Shown here piece after piece: positions 56,817-64,000 of a DNA stretch of 64,000 bases. Positions within the stretch are counted from its first letter, which is position 1. The number at the start of each line of letters is the position of its first letter. Location of the stretch: NCBI GenBank assembly GCA_026315105.1, contig JAOYRU010002409.1, forward strand, positions 124,001 through 188,000, read 5' to 3'. The stretch is from Locusta migratoria. Its lineage: Eukaryota; Arthropoda; Insecta; Orthoptera; Acrididae. The position numbers and the translations under genes were made by a program. Below the pieces are notes generated by a model. That model ran no database searches. It saw only the letters and a program-made list of their open reading frames with translations, and was not told the origin of the DNA.

Positions 56817-57196
56817 TAAACATCACAAACCACTAGGCAAAATCCCTAGTTAGCATTGCCAGGAACAAAAACTGACCCAGTCAGACAAACCCCAAAGCAA
56901 GCTATGCTAGGCAAACAAGACAACATTCCCCAAACCACCTCAACAGCAATAACAGGAAAAAGCAGGCACGACAGACTGGCGACAAAATTCAAAACACCAC
57001 ATCAAATCAACAACCACCCAACAAAGGAAAAAAGGCCACCTACGGGGGCTGATTGGCGGACAAAGTCCGAAAGAACAGTAACAATCATGCACCCCAAAGT
57101 GTAAATAAAGAGTGCCCCAACAGCACAAAACCACCACAAACACACCCATATACGGAAAGTCGGCAAAGCCGACGGGCCTATTCACAAACAGAGACA

Positions 57197-57238
<42 letters not shown>
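56817..57238 (+). other. Element 5 3' UTR and poly(A) tail
   Basis: About 380 bp of A-rich sequence, including AAATAAAG (57103-57110) as a plausible polyadenylation signal about 90 nt before the tail, then 41 A. This implies the source RNA was polyadenylated and not processed like a histone mRNA. Confidence 0.85.
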
Positions 57239-57660
<422 letters not shown>

Positions 57661-57831
57661 GGCAGCGTCCCCGTCTGTCGGTTTTTGCGGCTCTTTTCCC
57701 TGCCTGCCACTGCCATGGGGGCGAACGAAAAAGAGAACAACAAACAGTGTTCCCCCCCGCGCGCGTCCGTCTTGTCTGTGGCAGGGCGGAAGGCGCGGGT
57801 GGGCGGGGAAAGGAGGAGGAGGCGACAAAAC

Positions 57832-57847
57832 GGCCCTTTTCAGGGCC
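57832..57847 (+). terminator. Histone 3' stem-loop, H4 copy 6
   Basis: GGCCCTTTTCAGGGCC. Confidence 0.92.
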
Positions 57848-58550
57848 ACCACACTTGTGTTCGAGAGAAAGTGCAAAGTTGTAGTCGTGTCGTCGTTTGT
57901 TGTTTTTTGTTGAGAGAGAGGAGGTGTTTCCTCCGTTAGATATTATATATTTTAGTTGTGTGTTTTGGGGGGGGCCCTTTTCGTATTTTATTATTGTTTT
58001 CGCGAGCGAGCGTGTGATGTGGTTGCTGTTGCGACGGATGGTGCCCGGTGTGTGTGGGATGCGGCCGAGAGAGAGGAGGGAGGGATTGGTGGTAAAGAAA
58101 GAAAGGACGGCGAGAAAAGAAAAAGAAAAGAGTGTGTGGCGTCCCTTCCGAAGACGCGCGGCGGCCAGCCAGCCAGCAGCCGCTGTTTTTGATTTCGTGG
58201 CTCTCCTCGCGTTTGTTGCCCCCGCGGTTGTGTGTGCGCGCGCCACACTGTCGGCAACGGGGGGGGCAAGAGGAGGGAGAGAGGGGGGTAAAAGCGGCGT
58301 GTGCTGACGCGGGCGCCCCCTACCTCTAGTAGCGTGCATATACTAGTGTTTCTTTTGTGCTGGTCTGGTCTTTTTTTGTTTGTTTTTCCGTCGCCGTGGT
58401 CTGTTTGTGGGCAGGACCTGTGACGGGCGGCCGGGGGTGCGTGTGAAGCCGCGATACTCGCGCCGCCCCCCAAGCGTAGCGTAGGTTAGGTTAGGTTTCA
58501 GTAGTAGACGGACGACCGAATTTTGCTCTGTTTGCCGAAAGGTGTATGGT
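57848..58550. other. H4-H2A spacer next to element 5
   Basis: As in the other units with one extra G near 58266; GGTTAGGTTAGG near 58484. No gene seen. Confidence 0.75.
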
Positions 58551-58566
58551 GGCCCTGAAAAGGGCC
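58551..58566 (-). terminator. Histone 3' stem-loop, H2A copy 6
   Basis: Minus-strand GGCCCTTTTCAGGGCC. Confidence 0.92.
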
Positions 58567-58696
58567 GATTGTGCACAGACCGCGGCGCGCGGGTGGGTGG
58601 GGTGGGGTGGGGTGCCAGGAGACTGGCACCACCACACGACACACGGCACGGCACGGCGCGCGCTTTGCGACCACGAGGGAGGGGGAGGCTGGCTGC

Positions 58697-59071
58697 TTAT
58701 GCCTTCTTCTCGGTCTTCTTTGGCAGCAGGACGGCCTGGATGTTGGGCAGGACACCGCCCTGTGCGATGGTGACGCCCGACAGGAGCTTGTTGAGCTCCT
58801 CGTCGTTGCGGATGGCGAGCTGGAGGTGGCGCGGGATGATGCGCGTCTTCTTGTTGTCGCGCGCCGCGTTGCCGGCCAACTCGAGCACCTCAGCGGCGAG
58901 GTACTCCATGACGGCGGCCAGGTAGACTGGCGCTCCGGCGCCGACGCGCTCGGCGTAGTTTCCCTTTCGCAGCAGCCTGTGGATTCTGCCGACGGGGAAC
59001 TGGAGTCCTGCCCGGCTGGAGCGGGACTTTGACTTTCCCTTGACTTTGCCGCCCTTTCCGCGTCCGGACAT
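58697..59071 (-). CDS. H2A: Histone H2A, copy 6
   Basis: Identical 124-residue H2A, intact promoter. Confidence 0.98.
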   Translation of the reverse strand: MSGRGKGGKVKGKSKSRSSRAGLQFPVGRIHRLLRKGNYAERVGAGAPVYLAAVMEYLAAEVLELAGNAARDNKKTRIIPRHLQLAIRNDEELNKLLSGVTIAQGGVLPNIQAVLLPKKTEKKA

Positions 59072-59339
59072 GGCTGGTTGTGGAAGTCGGTGCGAGACGA
59101 GAGCTGTAGTAGCGAAGATCCGACCCGCAGCGAGTCGAGCAGCTGAGTGAACGCGGCTGGCGGCGGGTCGCCCCCCTTTATGGCCTCGGGTGCGGCGGCC
59201 GGTTGCGCGCGCTCCCCATTGGTCGGCGGTGGGAAGCGGGCGAGCTTTTATAAAGGGCGCGCGGCGGGCGCGCAGCGGGCCACTGTGCTGAGAGACGCTG
59301 AGCTGAGCTGTACGGTACGGATCGCTGTCGCTGACCGAG
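59072..59339. promoter_or_regulatory. H2A/H2B divergent promoter, intact (right end)
   Basis: H2A TATA 59177-59182 (minus); H2B TATA 59245-59254. Confidence 0.86.
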
Positions 59340-59711
59340 ATGCCGCCCAAGACTAGTGGAAAGGCCGCGAAGAAGGCGGGCAAGGCGCAGAAGAATATCT
59401 CGAAGGGCGACAAGAAGAAGAAGCGCAAGAGGAAGGAGAGCTATGCCATCTACATTTACAAGGTGCTGAAGCAGGTGCACCCTGACACGGGCATCTCGTC
59501 GAAGGCGATGAGCATCATGAACAGCTTTGTGAACGACATTTTCGAGCGCATTGCTGCCGAGGCGTCGCGCCTGGCGCACTACAACAAGCGGTCGACGATC
59601 ACGTCCCGCGAGATCCAGACCGCTGTGCGGCTGTTGCTGCCCGGCGAGCTGGCCAAGCACGCCGTGAGCGAGGGCACCAAGGCGGTGACCAAGTACACGA
59701 GCTCGAAGTAG
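59340..59711 (+). CDS. H2B: Histone H2B, copy 6
   Basis: Full-length, identical to copy 2. Confidence 0.98.
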   Translation: MPPKTSGKAAKKAGKAQKNISKGDKKKKRKRKESYAIYIYKVLKQVHPDTGISSKAMSIMNSFVNDIFERIAAEASRLAHYNKRSTITSREIQTAVRLLLPGELAKHAVSEGTKAVTKYTSSK

Positions 59712-59798
59712 AGCGGTCGGCTGGCTTGTTTTCTCCTGTGATTGGCGAAAAAAAGAAGCTGCCGCCTCTGTGCTTTGGGGGTGCACGGAAACAAAAAC

Positions 59799-59814
59799 GG
59801 CCCTTTTCAGGGCC
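59799..59814 (+). terminator. Histone 3' stem-loop, H2B copy 6
   Basis: GGCCCTTTTCAGGGCC. Confidence 0.92.
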
Positions 59815-60904
59815 ACCACATGTGTCTGTAGCCGAAGAGCGGGATTGTCTGTCGTGCCCTCTGTGTGTCCGTTTTGGCTTGTTTGTTCCTTTTTATTTAT
59901 TTTTTTAATTACTGTCCTATTTCGATGGCGATGCCAAATTTTGTTGTGCGGTTTGCGTCTCTGTGTGTGTGTGTGTGGCGTCGAATATACATACGTGGGC
60001 GGGCTGGCTGTGAGCGAGGGTGCGCGTCGTCGGAGATGGGGGGGGGGGGGGGGCGATATGACGCGGCGTTGCTCGGATATATGGGGGCTGGGAGAGGAGG
60101 CAGGCGGCCCGGGAATTTGGTGGCGTTTTTCGGCTGTGGGTGACGTGCTACTTTTGCGGAGGGCGGTGGTGTTTTTTTCTTTTTTTGGGTTGTCGTTGTC
60201 GCTTGGGGAACAGGAAGAGAGTAGAGGAAAGGCAAAGAAAGAAAGAGAGGAAAGAAAAACCCACCAACAGAGGAGAGATATGACGATACGAGTTCCGTTG
60301 TTTGGCGGAGTTTTGAGCGCGGCGCGTTTTGCTTTGTGAGCAGCGGCCGGCCGCGAAGTTGGCGGTGTGCGCGCGCCCCCTGGCGGCGGCGGGTTGCTGC
60401 GGCCAGGAGAGGGCGTTGGCGGGCGGTTGCCGCGGCGCGTGGTTGTGGAGAGAGGGGGAGCGCGTTTTGTTTTGGCTGGGCGGCGGCGAGACGGACGGAC
60501 GGAAGGTGGGTAATGTTGTGGTGCGGGCGAGCGGCCGCGTCGTCGTGTGACACGAGAAACAGTCGTCCCGTTTTGTGTGTTCCTTCTGTCCTCTTTGTGC
60601 AATTTTTTTTGGTGGTAGTCGCTTGGTCGACGGTTTGTTTTCTTTTGTCCCGCCGCTTGTCTTGTTGGGTTTGTATTCTTGTTGTTTCCCTCAGTGTATG
60701 TCCGAATATGAGGCGGCCCCCTCGTTTCGTGGCTGCGGTCGCCGCTGTGGCTGGTGTGTGTCGTGGTTTGTGCTGGCGGCGGCCCCCCCCCCTTTTTTTT
60801 TTTTTTGGAGGGGAGGCGGTGGGTGGAAGGAACGGACGGACGGACGGCCGGACGGCCGGGCCGGCCCCAAAGGGGGGAAACCAAAAGCGAGAGGAATGGC
60901 CTTT

Positions 60905-60943
<39 letters not shown>

Positions 60944-63025
60944 GCCCGCACCGGCGAGCTCGGGGTGCGGCAGCAGCAGACAGACTGTGCTGCTGCCCTG
61001 TTTTGTCTTTGTCGTTGCTGTTGCCGACTGTCTGTTGTGACGCGTGGCAAATGGGGAGGCTGGGTGGGTGGCGGTAAGTGTAGTGTTTTTGGGGCGAACG
61101 TCGTGGTTGGTCGCGCGGCCGGTATTGCCCGTTGGGTTTTGTGTGTGTGTGCCACGGTCGGTAGCCCGTGGCCGGGGGGTGTTGCAGTTTTGTGGCCGGG
61201 GCCCGCCGCGCCCGTTTCGGTGTGTGCTGTTTGTTTTTGTTGTTGTTTTTCCGGTGTTTTGTGTGCGCCTGTTGGGTGGGCGCGCCCTCTTTTTCGGGGA
61301 AATTGTGGCTGGAACGAGCGGGCGGTTTGTGTGGGAGCCGGCGCTGTATGCGCGCCAAGACGAAGCCGTTGTTGACGCCGCAACCCTTGGTAAGTTTTAA
61401 CGGGCAGCCGGGGACCGCCCTGTGCCCGTGGCCCCCGCTTTAACGAACGGCGCACGTGGTCGGCTGGGTAACGGCGCTGTGACGTTCCCCCTGAACGCGT
61501 GTGAGCCGTTTTTTTTTTAACGTGTGGTTGTGACGTAACCTGACCCCTAACCTAACCTAACCCAACCCCCCCAACGTGCGTTGAACCCGTTAACCTAACC
61601 CCCAAACCCCTCCCTTAAACCTAACCTCTGAAGAAGTGTTAACCTTAACCTAACCTAGCCCCCCTAAACCTAACCTAGCCCCTCCTTAACCTAACCTAAC
61701 GCGCAACCTAACCTAACCTAACCTAACCGAACGTAAAAGGGGTGTCTGGTAGCGCCCGAAAACGCCGCGTACAAGAGAGAGGGAGGAAAGCCTCTCTGTG
61801 TGGGCGCTGCGATGAAAAAAACGTAACGTTTTGCTGTTTAAGAAGAAGAAGAAACGAAACGCGTTACCGACCCCCCGAACGTTGTTTAGCGTCGAGTAGT
61901 CGCGCGCGTCGGCGGGGGGAAAAAGGGAAACGGAAGGAAACGAAGAAAAGGACGAGGAAGCACCGAAAGCAGCAAGAAGAGAAGAAAAAGAGGAAAAGAG
62001 AGAAGAAAACACACGCGTAGCGTACCGGGGCGGTGGGCTGTGTGTGTCCCCTGTCCCGAAGGTTGTCGAGGGGAAGCGCGCCGCGCCTCGTAGGAGGAGA
62101 GGGCGCCCGTCGGTTTTGCGTGTCGCGTCCCAAATTATTGCTGTGTGTGTGTGTGTGCGCGCGCGCTTGTGCCGGCGTGCGGTGGGCGGACGCCCTTGTC
62201 CCGTAGCGTGGGGTGTGTGTGGGTGGTGCAGGTTTTTTCCGTGGCTGTTTGGGGGCGGGCTGCGGTGCGCGCCGCGCGGCGGCATTTTTGCCGGGACAAT
62301 TTTGTGTGGCGACGTGGCGGGAATGTGTGTGTTGCGTGGACGTGTGCGGGCGAGGGTGAGAGGCTGGCGTACGGGGGGGTGGCGACGGCGGCAGGTGGGT
62401 GCCGCACGCACGGGACGCGGCGGATGGGAGGCGATGGGTCGGTGGTGCCGGGTTTGCACGCCCGTCATCGCCGCACGCTTGGCTTTGGGGGCGCGCGCCG
62501 CCGGCCGTTTGGGGAGGGCGGGCTGGGCGGCGGTGTGGAGGCGTTGCCGAAGGTTTGGGCACTGTGCCGGTACGTTGGGTGGGGTCGTGGGGGCGGCATT
62601 CGGGCGGGGGCGGCGATTCTCGGCGGGCGTGGCCAGGCTGTTTGGCGCGGTAGGCGCACTTTGGCGGCGTTTTGCGGCACGACGGTGGGGATGCGCGGGC
62701 GCCGCGAGCGGGCCAGCGGGTAGCCCCATCCTTGGTGGCCGGAATGGCGCGGGCGGTGTGGGCGCGGGTGCGGGGCGACGCCGGCCACGCTGCCGGACGT
62801 GCGAGCGTAGCAAGCGCGCGAGGCGGCGCGCGGCGGCGCGCAGAGTGGCGGCCGCTCTCTTGGCCGTCCGCGCCCGCTCGCGACACTGGCGGTGCGCGGG
62901 CGCGCCGCGATTATTCCCTGCCGCTCTGCGCCCGCGTGCACACACACCAGAGTAGTACGTGCGCGCCAGCCAGCCAGCTTTTGTCGTCGCTCTTTTTTCT
63001 CTTTCCTCTGCTGTGAAGAACGGAG
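59815..63025. other. H2B-H1 spacer, right-end unit
   Basis: G-run of 16 (60038-60053); (GT)18 at 60907-60942. No gene seen. Confidence 0.8.
61537..61728. repeat. Interstitial CCTAA block, right-end unit
   Basis: Same 192-bp telomere-type block. Confidence 0.85.
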
Positions 63026-63727
63026 ATGGCGGATCAGGCGGCCACGAACGAGACTGCTGCGGCCCCCGCGGCCACGGGCACGACGAAGAAGGCCAAGTCG
63101 GCGGCGGCGTCTGCGAAGAAGCCGCGCGCCAAGCCTGCGCACCCGCGCACCTCTGAGATGGTGACGGCGGCCATCAAGAGCCTGAAGGAGCGCGGCGGGT
63201 CGTCGCTGCAGGCCATCAAGAAGTACATAGCGGCGCACTACAAGCTGGACGCCGAGAAGCTGGCGCCGTTTATCAAGAAGTACCTCAAGTCGGCCGTCGT
63301 CGCCGGCGAGCTGGTTCAGACGAAGGGCAAGGGCGCGTCCGGCTCGTTTAAACTGGCTGGAGGCGGAGCTGCCGGCGGTTCGGCCGAGGGCGGCAAGGCG
63401 CGCGCCGCCGGCGCTGCCAAGAAGCGGCGCGCCGCTCCGGCGGCCAGCAAGGAGAAGAAGGGCGCCCGCGCTGCCGGCGCCAAGAAGGCTGGCGGTGTGA
63501 AGGCGGCTACGGGGCGCAAGGCGGGCGCTGCCAAGAAGGCGTCTGGCGGCGCCGCCGCCGCCCCCGCTGGGGCCAAGAAGGCTGCTGCGGCCAAGCCGGC
63601 CAAGGCCAAGTCGCCCTCGAAGGCGAAGAAGGCTGCCAAGGTTCCGACGAAGAAGCCGAAGGCGCCCCGCCCCAAGAAGGCGACGACGCCGTCGAAGGCG
63701 AAGGCGTCGCCCAAGAAGAAGAAGTAA
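63026..63727 (+). CDS. H1: Linker histone H1, copy 6
   Basis: 233 residues, identical to the other H1 copies; the H3 that should follow lies beyond the window. Confidence 0.97.
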   Translation: MADQAATNETAAAPAATGTTKKAKSAAASAKKPRAKPAHPRTSEMVTAAIKSLKERGGSSLQAIKKYIAAHYKLDAEKLAPFIKKYLKSAVVAGELVQTKGKGASGSFKLAGGGAAGGSAEGGKARAAGAAKKRRAAPAASKEKKGARAAGAKKAGGVKAATGRKAGAAKKASGGAAAAPAGAKKAAAAKPAKAKSPSKAKKAAKVPTKKPKAPRPKKATTPSKAKASPKKKK

Positions 63728-63867
63728 AGCAGAGAGAAAAGTGCGCAGCCGTTTGGGTTGCGGTCCCCCCCACGCAGTGGCGAGCAGCCCAAAGCGCGCG
63801 TCGCCGCCGCCAGGCACGGCGGCTGTCCTGCCTGCCGCGGTCGTCGCCGCGCGTTGCCGCCCAAAAC

Positions 63868-63883
63868 GGCCCTTCTCAGGGCC
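63868..63883 (+). terminator. Histone 3' stem-loop, H1 copy 6
   Basis: GGCCCTTCTCAGGGCC. Confidence 0.92.
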
Positions 63884-64000
63884 ATCACATGTTTGCCGAG
63901 GAGCTGAGTTGTCGTGTTGCTGTTTACAGCGGGCCTGTGGGGGGAGGAGACAGACAGGGAGAGAGGAGTAGTTTTAGTATTGGTAGTTTTTTCGTTTTGT

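Larger units (their letters stand above)
52021..57238 (+). mobile_element. Element 5: apparently complete Jockey-type retrotransposon bridging H2B and H4 promoters
   Basis: 5.2 kb with a repeat-rich 5' UTR, intact ORF1 and ORF2, a 3' UTR and a pure A-tail of 41 (57198-57238). The 5' flank is the H2B TATA; the 3' flank is the H4 promoter at GCCGGCCGGGCCGTG, 4 bp from element 4's 3' junction site. In an intact unit these two flanks are about 6.2 kb apart with H2B, H1 and H3 between. The pristine tail and open frames suggest recent insertion. Sequence differs throughout from elements 1, 2 and 4. Confidence 0.95.

Overview
This window is about 62 kb of a tandem array of replication-dependent histone genes from an animal, almost certainly an insect or other arthropod. 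The evidence is the intron-less quintet of H2B, H1, H3, H4 and H2A genes, an arthropod-type H2B N-terminus (MPPKTSGKAAKKAGKAQKNI), histone mRNA 3' stem-loops after every gene, interstitial (CCTAA)n of the arthropod telomere type, and Jockey-type non-LTR retrotransposons. I cannot name the species. Nothing here is prokaryotic.

Layout: the basic unit is about 8.28 kb (22142 to 30426 is one uninterrupted period). Its order is H2B(+) H1(+) H3(-) H4(+) H2A(-), so H2A/H2B and H3/H4 each share a divergent promoter. The window holds 6 H2B, 6 H1, 5 H3, 6 H4 and 6 H2A genes. The proteins are identical between copies, except that H2B copy 1 has a 2-bp insertion and H3 copy 1 a 1-bp insertion, both frameshifting. 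The spacers hold conserved non-coding blocks: a G-run of 13-20, a C/T run, (GT)18-19, a 192-bp degenerate CCTAA block and purine-rich tracts. I see no further genes in them.

The unusual part is five retrotransposon insertions, every one in a histone promoter and in the same orientation as the histone gene it interrupts. Elements 1 (1-2153), 2 (10461-12172) and 3 (20460-21822) are on the minus strand and sit at nearly the same spot about 20 nt downstream of the H2A TATA box. Element 4 (36615-41714, plus strand) sits 16 nt after the start of the H4 TATA box. Element 5 (52021-57238, plus strand) has its 5' end directly after the H2B TATA box and its poly(A) 3' end at the same H4 site as element 4, with about 6.2 kb of host DNA (H2B, H1, H3) missing between. 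Elements 4 and 5 have open ORF1 (PRE/CCHC gag-like) and ORF2 (APE-type endonuclease plus reverse transcriptase) and are only distantly related to each other. Elements 1 and 2 belong to a third group. This looks like a set of retrotransposons that integrate at TATA-containing histone promoters and so place themselves under S-phase histone transcription, comparable in logic to R1/R2 in rDNA.

Element 3 is the most striking. Its 402-codon reading frame starts with the H2A start codon and first eight H2A codons, continues with a diverged copy of the H2A alpha-2 helix, and then carries three CCHC zinc knuckles and a coiled coil. It is an in-frame histone H2A / retrotransposon gag-like chimera under an H2A promoter. 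I do not recall a described element of this kind, but I could not search.
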